NCBI GenBank assembly: GCA_008973525.1
Contig: WACJ01000306.1
Location: forward strand, 248,001 to 312,000
Length of the DNA: 64,000 nt
Direction of reading: 5' to 3'
Source of the DNA: Stenopsyche tienmushanensis
Taxonomy: Eukaryota; Arthropoda; Insecta; Trichoptera; Stenopsychidae
Part shown: positions 36,232 through 47,538 of the stretch, piece after piece
How the letters are laid out: the number at the start of each line of letters is the position of its first letter
Position numbering within the stretch: the stretch's first letter is position 1
Made by a program: the position numbers and the translations under genes
Notes under the pieces: generated by a model
The model's input: the letters and a program-made list of their open reading frames with translations, nothing else
Told to the model about the DNA's origin: nothing
Databases searched by the model: none

Positions 36232-36248
36232 TATATATATATATATAG

Positions 36249-36296
36249 TTATTCCTTGAAAATGGACCCGATGGGTGGTCCGAAATGTCGGAATAA
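36249..36296 (+). ncRNA. Hammerhead-like motif, copy 4 (best preserved stems)
   Basis: In order: TTATTCC (stem I, 36249-36255), TTGAAAAT (36256-36263), GGACC (stem II), loop CGATGGGT, GGTCC (36277-36281), GAAATGTC (36282-36289), GGAATAA (stem I closing strand, 36290-36296). Stem I has seven perfect pairs and stem II five. GAAA followed by a minimal U-G/A-U stem III and a C is the hammerhead 3' core. The 5' box should be the 7-base CUGANGA but reads as an 8-base degenerate form, so cleavage is doubtful. The tail CGCGATCGAATACCCG matches copies 1 and 3. Confidence 0.5.
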
Positions 36297-36344
36297 ATAA
36301 TTAAAAAAAAGCTTAAACGCGATCGAATACCCGATTTTTTCTGA

Positions 36345-39300
36345 ATTAAATCTTATATATATATATCAAAACGAGAAAAAAGGAGGTAATCTACAAAAAA
36401 ATTAACAGCAACAAATAAACTGGAAACATAATCCAATATCATGAAATAAAGAGCTTGAAGTTGAAGTGTCCACTATACCAATGAAGAGGTAGTGCTTAAA
36501 AATGCTTTGAAAGCTATACGAAAAGATAAAAAGGGAAAATTACAATTAAAATTTAAGCCAAAAATTTATAACGAGTCACATAGGTTTAATTTTGTTTGTT
36601 TTATTAATACTAAGGAATTTCTAATTTGGTACTTGGCACATTTGAAGTGCTCTATACCAATTTTCATCCAAATTTTTTATTAGACGTCCAAAATATGCTA
36701 TAGTTATGATTAAAAATTTATTGTAACGAAAGATAGCAGTTAGTATACATAAACCTCTATAATACCAAGATAGGTTTATAGCTGCTTGAGACACGAGATT
36801 TAGCTTTTGAAATGACTCTCAAAACTCAAAAATCCTGGATTTAAATCTAAAGAAGTTTTGATTGGTAAGCATATTTTACACATGCTTTGAAAACTATGTT
36901 ACAATTATCGACAATAATCACATAAAAGGAAAAGAAAAGATGCAATTAAAAGCACGAAGAATCCCAAAAAAAAAGAGAGAAAAAAGGAGGTGCCGTAATT
37001 TCGATTATATTATAAGTGAAATAACCTTAGTTATATATTACTTATATAAGTATTTATGCCTGGCGAAAAGTAATAAGTACTTTAAAAACAGTTGAAAACT
37101 TTTTCTCCAATTGTCCCCCAAAAATAGTTTAATTAATAATAAAAAAAAACGAGATTTTATGGAAATATTGGTAAATGCAAATGTAAACATCGTACGTCTA
37201 AAAAATTAGATAGATTAAATAATATACCAACAGTCATTATATACGACGTTTATGTTTTAAACTGGTTAAAAGAGCAGAAAATCTTACATCAATTATCGAG
37301 ACAAATCCATATTTTCTGTATTGATGTAATATTTGTATGAAACTAATGATAGCATTTTAAATATATATTAAAGTAAAAATAATAAATGTTCTTTTTGTTT
37401 GAAAATTGAATTACTGCCATCTTTGATCACGTATTTATTTCCATTAGTTCTCCACAGCTTAAAAAGTCAACACATTTTAAATATCTATGTAGATTTCATT
37501 TAGAGGGGAAAAGATGCGTGTACCAATTTGGAGCGATTTCCTTTTTATGAAATTTCTTCTCTTTATTTCCCTTGGGTGAAATTTTGTAGCCCCCAGACAA
37601 TGAGTATTAGCTTCGACCACAATTTTGGGCCTAAAGAAATTTGATAATACAGCAAACATTAATTAATTTATGTTGGAGTATTACATATTTAGATTCAAAC
37701 AATATGAGTAAACAATATATAGAAATCTAGATGAAACGAGAGCATTATTGATCCATTTTAAACAATTAGAATGATACACATATTTGTAGATATAACCTGT
37801 TATAAAAGAGCTAAAAACGGTGCCTTCTCCAACCGTTCGTATAATAATATATATTTATCCATAAATATTCGACTAACAGGGAACGGATCGCTTTTCCTCG
37901 TGGAAAGAAAGACAATAAATAACGGAAATTCGTGAAACAGATATACGGAGCCAGGGAAACACGTTTTAATTTGCATTTATGTAAATTTTATTACTTACGA
38001 CAAGGCATTCATAATTAACTCGAGTGTGCCAGCTTTTGATATTTTTCCAAATTAAAATTCGGAAAAATATATTTTCCGGGAATAAATCTGCAAAAACTAG
38101 GATTTTTTACGACTGACGGTTCGCATGTCTTTCTTATCTTTTTGTGCGGTCCTGAAACGATGGGCGGCATTGAAATTTAAAGCCCCACAGCGAAAGATAA
38201 CATGTTGAAATAATTTCATTCTTTTTTTAAGAAAACAGGACGTTCGTCATTAGATTGGCATTAAACGATATTGAAAAAAATATCTGAAAGCATTGTAAAA
38301 ATATTCTGCCTAAATATCACAGTTCGCATTATATAATAAACGAAATGATAAAAGTTATGTAAATGTTATGATTATTAATAATTCATATCATATCTAATAA
38401 AATGCTAAATCATACAGTGAAACATGACTTGAAAAAATTATATTCAGATACAGCATCTTCGAGGCATTCAAGTACTACTATATTATATATAATATGTAAG
38501 ATTCCCTATCTAACTCTTTATATCAGTTTTGTAACCCATGCTATTTTATGGAAAGATAATTGTTTCTAAATTATATTTTTAATTTTTATTTCATTTAAGC
38601 AAATTTTATCTTAATTTCTCAATCTCTTTCAATCGTTGGTTTATTTTCTTTTTCATCTTGGAAAAAATTAAGAAAACATAATTTTTTTTCTGTGCCTATT
38701 TAGAATAACCAATATGATATTAATTGACATTAATAGTGCTACATAAAGGAAATAATTTTGATACTCATTAATAATTTTTAAATTAACTAAATCATCGATA
38801 ATTTTATCGTACAAATTTAGTATCTAGTAGTTCATATACATTCTGATGTATACCAGATTTGATTTATATCTCCAAAGTTGAATGAAAAAAGTAAAATGAA
38901 AGATAGAAGATGCATTTATTAATATAGTTATAATTTTGTAAACCCAATTTTACTCTATTTTTCGTTTTGCATCTAGAATCTATTCACCTGGATTTCGTAT
39001 TAAACATTTGTTTTGCGATTATCTTGACAAAAGATTTTATATAGAGATTTACTATTACTTTAATAAAATATATGAGATGCTGTTCCGTTTTTATATGTAC
39101 TATACTACAAAAATCATTTTTAAAACTGAGAATTTAATTAATCATAAAAAATATTTTCATAACCCTGACCCTGGACTGGCAACTCTTTAAGTTTAACGAC
39201 TTGTTGAATGATTTGTATGACATGTAGCATATAGTTGGAAAGGGTATAAACTAAATATTTTTTAAAATTAAATTATGTTCAAAATATTTGTTTTTTGTTT

Positions 39301-42300
39301 TTGTTTGTGTGACTTTGGAAGCTCAGAACTAATTTTCTTTAAAATAACTGAATAAAATAATAATTTATTTAAATTTAAAATTCATTTCAAAATACAAAAA
39401 AGTTATTTCGTACTATTACGACCACAGACGAAAAAGATACGATGATTTAAAGGTGAAATTTTGAGTGTTTTTTCAAAATGTTGAAAAAAAATCTATTTCG
39501 ACGTAACTTGTGGTGATGTCGTTAATAAAATGCGATATCTAATTTTATTTCGTTGTCACAATGTAGAAGAAATGTTTGGTCTGACACAGATTATGTCCCT
39601 TACTAGAACGACTAGTTGGTAACTAATTTATAACAAAGAAAGATCCAAGTTCAATTCAACAATATCTCGCTTTTACTTTTAATAGAATGAAAAATTAAAT
39701 ATGTTATATGTGCGTAAAGTGAAATCAGTTAAAATTTATTACTGCGATATTGATAGTAATTGAAATTTTTTACAATGATATAGAAAGTTTGATTAAGTTG
39801 TTGTTTCCTGCGCATCATAAAAGTCGCACGAAAACAATTATCAATACATATTAAGATATCAGAATATTTCATCAGAGCTATAGGGTATACATAACATCAA
39901 CAATCCTGACACTTAGGACATGTGACACGTAGCAAAAGATCCCTTTAACTTAAAAACAAAAATTGTCGGTTCATATGCAAAACACCCTGAATATATAGTC
40001 GAAATCGATATTAAACAAAAATCATCATATTATGAATATATGAAAATTATCAAGCAACCGTTATTTGAAATATAATATGATTATATGATTTTTTTTTTAC
40101 TGATAAAGGACGATATGAAAATTTTAAGAAGCGATTATCATTGTATAATACAGGTATAAAAGTATGAGTTGAAATTTCATCGGGATTTTGATTTGGCTGA
40201 TAGATTTGACGAAAAAGTTAAAATTTCAAAACAGAATTACAAAAGTGCTAAGGTCCTTATAATTAAATATATAAAGGTTTACATGCAAAATGTGAGCAAT
40301 CGCTTGTTGCAGAGATTGATTATAAATTTCAATTGTATTGACGTAATATTTTAAAAAGTATTCTCGAAACTTGAACCCTTTTCGATGGTCGTTCAATTGT
40401 AACGTAATAATTTTATTGAAATGACGTCAAGTAAAATTAACAAATACAAGTTTCGCATTTATAAATTCTTCCAAACATCCGAGACCGGAGTCTCCATATG
40501 TAAATAATAAATTATATGAATATTCATGGGGCTCCAAAGATCTGCTAAAGCATGATATTCATACGGGGGGATAAGTAATGTTCGGGTTAAGTTAATATAT
40601 CCGTGGATACGACGAAGAGTTAACCATGTTTCCCAGGATACAAATATGGATAAAGGAATACAAATTTGTCGGCATATTTTGTTTACCACGACACCCATAT
40701 ATGTTATCCCGGATAGAAATATATCACGAGCACCTCGAGAGTGTTTATATCGGCGCCCTCGGGCATTTTTAATTATTTTTCTGGACCCTGTGGACTTTAT
40801 TCTGCCGCAATATTTGCATAGACATTTCCAAAAACAGCTAAGCCAAAATAAATATAATTACAGAATTTTAAATAATACTTCAAAATTAACTATCTTCTAT
40901 AGACAGAAAGCTCGCATAATCCTCAATCAATCAAAAATATATTTATATAAAAGAGAATGATGTTATTCGCATTTCAAAAGTATGATTATCCCCAAAGAAG
41001 GGTTCTTGATTTTTCGGCATTTTCGAACAGTCGAAAACAAACTTCGCTAAGCTGAAGCTTATCACGAACAATGGCGGATAAAGCTCTAAATGATATGTGT
41101 AAATTTCACGAAAGCTTGCGAATTTTTAGTCTTATGTTTTAAGCTTAAGCTGTTTATGTTATAAATGTGTTCGTTCCCTAATCTTCCCCGCATTGAATCG
41201 GAGAAGCTTTTCCATTTAAAGAATTTTAGCACGACGAGAACACATTTAACGTGCTGCATAAATCTGTACCACTTTGTGACAATATATTATTATTGAATTG
41301 CAAAATGAAATTTTGAATTTAGCACCCTGTGTTGATGCATTTACAGCAATACATACAATTATGCTATGCGGTATTACAGAGTGGTGAGCTTTGACAGACG
41401 AGGGCAGCGCGTCCATCATCAGCTCATGTATCTTGCACACATCGATCAGTCTGCGCTGTAATGGAATCTTAAGCCTTGTACTAGGTCAAATAATCTAACT
41501 GGGGATCTCAAGACTTAAATAATTAATATTGTTAATTAAATTAATACTTGCAATTTATATCGAAAACACTAAGCAATATCAATTAATTTAAAAGTGTTCA
41601 AAGGAGTAATATTTTAGGTGTCATTATGTTATTAATTCTAAGTTATTGTTCGATAAAGTCGTCATTGCCCTGAACGATGGCGTCGAGTCTGGTGATTGAA
41701 GTATCACACGTAGACCATTTAATAGACTTACAGCATTATTTTTAAGAAAAGCATAATTTAAATCAAACGATAAAAGACTTTTTATTTGTATACGTATTTA
41801 ATTTTCTATCGATATTCAGCAATCATTACGATTCGAATTATAACATTAGTTAGTTCTCGTATTTTTACAGCTTCTCACTGTTCTTAGCTATCGGTATAGC
41901 CGTCAATCAATCAAACATGTTGCATGTTCTTTTAATTTATATACTGCTAGATCATGAAAATCTTTTATTCTAAAAATACTGCTCAGTGAAGCCCTGTTTA
42001 TATTAAAGTATCACATATATTTAAAATGTTAATTTTTTGTACTATTCCATTTAATTGAATGATGCATTTTAATTTAAACTTAATGGAATAAGTATTTTAA
42101 ATACAACTTTGCATTTATAGAATTATGGTACATATTAATTGCAATATAATATAACTATTTAATTTTTAGTATTTCGGATTAATAAAAACAATTTAAAGTC
42201 GAAGCTTATGAAACAAAATGTAATCAATGATTTTTCTGATACAGAAATACTTGTGCAAATTGATTTTCTTTTAAATGTATCAAAATCAATTCTGGATTTG

Positions 42301-45300
42301 TTTTAAAACTTTTAATTTCATAAAAAAAGTCGTTAAGCAACTTTATTCAAGAAAAATTAATGCTGTTAACCTTTTTTTTCTCATAACCTTGTTCATCATG
42401 CTATACTTTATCGAAAGCCTTTTATAAGTCTATAAAACCTAGCAAGCATAATAAAATGAGCTTAAAACCATATTGCATGTATTTTATATTTATGTATTAT
42501 TAAAGGAAGCCAATTTTTTAATTCGAAATATTGGTTTATATTAAAAATAAATATTTATTTTGAGCAAGTATTGAAAATGTAGGTCATGGGATTGCCCAAT
42601 GCTTATTAATTCAGCTAGGTGTGGAATTAATACCGCATTTTGTCCTTTGACATGTAGTAACGTTGAAGTGCAAAATATAAAAGGAAATCCCTGATTCATT
42701 GAATTCAGAATGAGCAATAAATTGCCGAAATGAATCGATGCATATGTGATCATTGCCGAAATGCATTCTATTTGATTTGAAATTTGAACTGCGCTTCACA
42801 ACAACCAGAGCAGCATTCGAAATAGAAGATCGGCTCAGTTTATAAATGGCAAATGATGCGATCCACACACGTTCGATGTAATAAATATTTGCGTATTGAA
42901 ATGAATTGCTGCAGGCGCTCCGGGAACACGGCGTTGGACGCGTAGGAGGACATTTCACACAGGGCATTATTAATGAGCTAGTTAGCGTCCCGAAACTAAT
43001 GCTCTATCAAATCATGCTAACAAATTCAGTTCGACAGACGAACTCGACTATTAATTTCGACTAAATTTATTCATACAGACTAGGCTTTATTTCGGTATGA
43101 ATCCCATTCATTATTCTGGAATTCGTGTCTAGGATCGCGAAGCCCAGTCAAACTCCAATTGGAAGCACTGTTTGGGTAATTGCAATTTCAGGTAAGAGGC
43201 TTTCACATGACTCGTCTTGCAAATTGCCTCTGTCGAATAAGATAATCGCTCAATTACCATTCATTTCGAGAACCATTTTCGAATAAATCTTTTGGAAGTA
43301 TTGCTACGCAGTATGAAAATAAGACTTTCGTCCTTCTGAAAAGTAAACATAATTCATATTTTTTCATGAACACACAAAGTGGTTCAATCTTGAAAATCAT
43401 TTTTATTTTGTAAAATATAACATGTTAATGCTTTTGGAAAAAATTTATACAAATCAAAATAGGGACGAATATACCGCTATACATTCGTTCGGTTGAGTGT
43501 TATCATAGTGGGTTAGATATTGGGCTCTTATTACGAGTTAAAATCTAAATTGTGGTATAATTATTCAACAAATTTGAAAATATGCATCCATTAGCCTGCG
43601 ATTTTAGCATCGATGGCCTGGGACAAAATCAACAGCAACATCGGTGATAAGCTATTTAGTTTTTCAGCCGTGCATTTGAACTCGTATCAATTGTATAATC
43701 TTTATGGTATTTACCTACAATACTGATAAATTAAGATACACGCTTATATAATTAAATGATTACGAATAAAGTGATAATTAAAAAATGCTGAAAGCCACTA
43801 TCACCGGCGCGATATCGGATCGGAACTAGAGCGATACGATAGTGTGAATACTCTCATTGTTTCTCGTGTATGAATATTTGATCGGACCGCGACCGGATCG
43901 AAATCGTATCGTCGAAAAGAGGTCTGAGTGTACTATAATTGAATTTATCTTGGTTAATTTTTAAACGTTTTGTATGTGACGCGTAGTTTTTCACAACCCT
44001 TTCAAATAAAACCGTTCGATCGATAAAACTACTAGATACACACACACACATTGGATAATATAGCTGTTTATATTAGCCATTTGTGAATATCAAAAGTCAT
44101 ACATCTGATTGAATAAGGTATTGGAATATTGGTAACATTTGGGTAACTAAAATATAATAGACTTGTTTTGCTTAATCTATATATATGCGACAACTAGATA
44201 AAAAATATAAGTATAAACGAAAAAGCGTGTCAATATACTCTTAAAATATTTTTCAAGAAATTTGATCCTGTTTATTTTCTATCTGCAGTTGATTCACAAC
44301 CTAAACTGAGAACGATCAATGGAATACTGAATATAGGTTCTGCAGCTAAATGGGTATAGTGAATGAGATTAACTCGGGATAGAAATTAGTGGAAACTGAT
44401 TGCCGAATATTTGTTTTACAGTAGACTACGTCGATTTTACATAATTTTTGGATTTTTAAAGATCCAATTTTGACGAATGATATATTTTTTAAAAGTGTCA
44501 TAAAATCAACAAGCTCTTGAATCAAATTTGATAATCGTTTCTGGGAACAATTTGTATTTATAGAAATATTTTGCGTATTTGAATTCATTCGAAATATTTG
44601 TTTCTCCCAAAATAAATTCGCAACAATTAAATGTAGCATAATTCTGAAAAGAAGACAGCTTCTGTTTTAATACCGCTCGGGCTGCTTTGTGATATTTGGC
44701 CTATTTATCAAGTGAATAAAGTGAAGGTTTAATGTGTCCCGGATATAAATTCTCTTCTCTTCTTTCTTGATACTTTCATTCTTTTTGTTGAAAAAAAGCT
44801 TTAATTTGTGTAAATTCAAGGGTGGATTTTTATACGGATGATGATTAAAACGATGCGATGTAATTATATTACAAAGCTGACAACGATCAGGAGTGAGAAA
44901 TTCGAGTGGAATGAAACGTCGAAACGAAAAGAAGATTGAGTGTTAAAAATTATGGTATTCGAATAGAGTTTGAAAGAAGGACAATCGTAAAGTTTCAATA
45001 ATTAATAAATTCGCTTAAATGCGTAGTTATTTTTTGCGAAATCTCTTCCGTTAGTAAAGAATGCGACGAATTCGCGGAAAAACTTCAGGCCCCGAAAGCT
45101 CAGCGCGACTTACGAGCAAAGCTCTGAAGTTTATGAATGTTTCTTTCATAGCAGGAACAAAATTTTGAATAAACAAATAATTTTGTCAAAGGTCGTAACC
45201 ATTTTTGTTATCACGCAAATTGTGAAATCTCTCTGGAATAAGCGGGAATACTTTAACACCTTCGTGTATTTTTAATGCAGACAAATTTTATTTGCGCGTA

Positions 45301-45514
45301 AAATGCTTCGTCCCTGTGGATGTCATAATGCTAAGTGGCAATATAAAATTGTTCTCTCTGATGTATTTTAGTACATTTTTATCAAATATTAAAGTTCGAA
45401 AAATTCACTATTTCATATTATTTTGAACATCTATTATATTTTTATATTGATGATTGAGCCAAGAATAAATCTAATGCATAAAAATGAATTGGGTTTTGTT
45501 CGTTCAAAATGTGC
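36345..45514. other. Long AT-rich non-coding stretch
   Basis: About 9 kb with no supported gene. Modestly GC-richer patches occur at 40560-40830 (containing an ATTTGCAT octamer near 40812) and 42890-43270 (with GGCATTATTAATGAG, and CAGGTAAGAG at about 43189 that looks like a splice donor). At 43810-43915 is a CGATCGG-rich inverted-repeat block. Plus-strand frames near 36492-37095 are A-rich and lysine-rich and not credible. The patches could be regulatory; nothing proves it. Confidence 0.5.
43808..43915. repeat. CGAT-rich inverted-repeat block
   Basis: cgatacgat (43832-43840) and atcgtatcg (43903-43911) are perfect inverted 9-mers, and gatcgg/ccgatc-type words recur between and around them (gatatcggatcgg, gatcggaccgcgaccggatcg). 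The density of GATCGG words in AT-rich DNA suggests a transposon terminus or a cluster of binding sites. The family is not recognised. Confidence 0.35.
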
Positions 45515-45700
45515 TGCCATACCGTTTATCGGACTGCAATAAAACTTCGTCCACTTATTGTTAAGAATTTCGCAAGTAACATAGGCTAATATATAAAAAT
45601 GAATGTTTGTTTGTCCGTATTTGATGCGCTTCCATACCGTTCATTCGATTGCGATAAAACTTTGCCAACTTATTGCTTGTACTTTTTCAAATAATATAGA
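45515..45700 (-). repeat. Tail fragments of the 'TACTAGCG' repeat family, minus strand
   Basis: Two adjoining pieces (45515-45605 and 45606-45700) read on the minus strand as ttttatcgcaatcg, aatgaacggtatggaag, and aacattcatttttatat. The same order appears on the plus strand at 62350-62420 (ctttatcgcaatcg, gaatggtataggag, cacacagtaatttttatat). This is therefore the 3' half of the same family in reverse orientation, duplicated in tandem with divergence. Confidence 0.55.
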
Positions 45701-45884
45701 TGTAGTACAATTAACTTACTTATTTATAAAAATCGATGTTTGTATGTTTGTTCATATTTATAATAAAACCAACAAAATAAAATAAACAACACTTATACTT
45801 TTCCCTCATATATCATTCAATTTCAATAAATGTATTCATTATCGAAAGAAAATAAATTTCAAACAATATTTTTAGAATTATTAC

Positions 45885-45917
45885 TTTTTAAGACGGACCC
45901 CTGTTTAAGAACCGCTG
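45885..45917 (-). mobile_element. Solo hAT-type terminus
   Basis: Read on the minus strand from 45917, CAGCGGTTCTTAAACAGG then GGTCCGTC is the classic form of a hAT (Charlie-like) terminus. No opposite end is seen nearby. It probably marks an old, truncated copy extending leftward. Confidence 0.55.
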
Positions 45918-46141
45918 ATCTAGTACATAATTGCCATGGTGACTCGTAAGCAGCACCCGCGCTTCATTGAAATAGCACCTATGCATTAGGATAATTTTAC
46001 TCTATAATATGTTATAGGTTTGTCGTTTGTGAGAGCGCTCGGATTTTTAAATTTATATTGATCAGCATTTACATAGTTATTTTATAAACATGGCTAGTCT
46101 AATACGACCGAAATATTGTCAATTGGTTAATTGAGGTTATG

Positions 46142-46228
46142 TACCTTTGATAATGAACTCGGCAAGTGGTTCGAAATATCGGACAAAGGTAAAATTTCGA
46201 TTATAATTTTGCCTTGAATAAATCTCAA
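46142..46228 (+). mobile_element. Hammerhead-like repeat unit, copy 5
   Basis: The core reads TACCTTTGATAAT, GAACT, loop CGGCAAGT, GGTTC, GAAATATC, GGACAAAGGTA. Stem II has four pairs plus one G-U. An 8-bp pairing, TACCTTTG with CAAAGGTA, closes the structure but overlaps the box region, so the fold differs from copies 1 and 4. The tail (AAAATTTCGATTATAATTTT, then GCCTTGAAT) matches the foldback arms. Confidence 0.5.
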
Positions 46229-46238
46229 AAATCTATAC

Positions 46239-46396
46239 ACACTTAAGCCTTTTTTGTGCGGTAGATGCATTCTGCGGAAAATCGGACAAAAAAAGCTATG
46301 ACTTACGTAGAAAAAGTAACTTTGAAACATAACTTTGAAACGCATAACTTTGAAACAGTTGTTTAAAATATATCCTAAATCGCATAAAAAAGTTAA
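46239..46396 (+). mobile_element. Miniature element with TTTTTRTGCG termini, copy 1
   Basis: The left part reads acttaagccttttttgtgcg. It is followed by gtagatgcattctgcgg, acaaaaaaagct, and three near-tandem taactttgaaac units (46317-46328, 46330-46341, 46345-46356), and ends cgcataaaaaagtta. The same modules occur in the same order at 59209-59390. Termini of the TTTTTATGCG/CGCATAAAAA type suggest a non-autonomous DNA transposon. It directly follows hammerhead-like copy 5. Confidence 0.55.
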
Positions 46397-47162
46397 TAAA
46401 AAAACAGGAAAACAATAAGGCAATTAAAAAATAACATTTTTGGTAACATTTAAAAGTCGTCTTGCATCATTGGTAAAATTTTAAGGATTTTTGACATCTG
46501 GCATCTCAAATGCCAGAAATCCACCAGAGAAATTCTAATTAAATTCATAATTAGTAAAGATGTCTCTATAACCCCTAACTAATCAAAAAAACAAATCACA
46601 AAAAGGCGACTGTTTAAAAAAAACTCAGTCAAGTCATTTTTTGTCTTATTTTGTCATAGTTTTATATTTTTTTTAATAGTTAGTTTTTAAATAATTAGTC
46701 TTTGGTGAATGTATTTTTAAAAGTCGAAACATTGAACAAATGAAAAAAAAACGAAAATCTAAACTTGAATAAAGTCCGTTCGCGGCAAACATTTGTTTAT
46801 AATAATGTTTGGAATGTCAAAACTATATTAATTGCTAAAATCATCACAATTCTTATAACAGCAAAGATCCTGATACTTCAAAACCTGAAAATTTATATCA
46901 CAATCGCAATCTCCGGTACCTGCGCTGTCATTAGAGAGTGAAAAACGTCACACGTCGTTTTCACATGAAAAATGTTGGATGCACAAACCGCAAAAATATT
47001 TAGAGATCTGACAAAGTGTCAATCCGTGGGTTCTAAATTTAAAAAAATGTGTAATTTGCAACATAAAATACTCTTTTGATATTGAGAATGTTAATCTTAC
47101 CAAAATAAAGTTTCTTTTTGTCTCTTGTGAATATTATTAAATTTAAGATATATTTTTTTATA

Positions 47163-47538
47163 TTAACACATTAACTGCGGAGGAACTTCGCGCACGTCTA
47201 TCCCCTGATGAGGGCAATTTTTAAATGTCGCGCGTGAAATCCTATATTTATATGAAATGCCATTATGTACTTTTTATGACTTACAAATGTTTATTTTGAA
47301 TAAGGTTGGAGATTGTTTTTTGGACACCACTCTCGGAATATTTTTTAACTTATAAATACACGTTGATGATTTACAATAAATCGTAAAGGTTTGACATGCA
47401 AAAGTCTGCAGTAGTGAAAAGAATTATTTTGGAAAAAAATATTTTCGAGAGTAAAACATAGTTTCAATAAAATTTTGTCTTCGTTAAGCAAATACAGCGT
47501 AATTCATAAAAATATGCTTCCCGTACGTGATGTGTTAA
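47163..47538 (+). mobile_element. 376-bp piggyBac-like TTAA element
   Basis: TTAA (47163-47166) is followed by CACATTAACTGCGG. The right end, read on the minus strand from TTAA (47535-47538), is CACATCACGTACGGG. The first five bases match exactly, and CGG recurs after a short indel. It contains no recognisable coding sequence. The TTAACACAT form places it in a different subfamily from the CCYTTT elements. Confidence 0.55.

Noticed and set aside
36492..37095. Lysine-rich plus-strand frames
   Set aside because: Composition reflects A-rich DNA; no motif and no conservation evidence.
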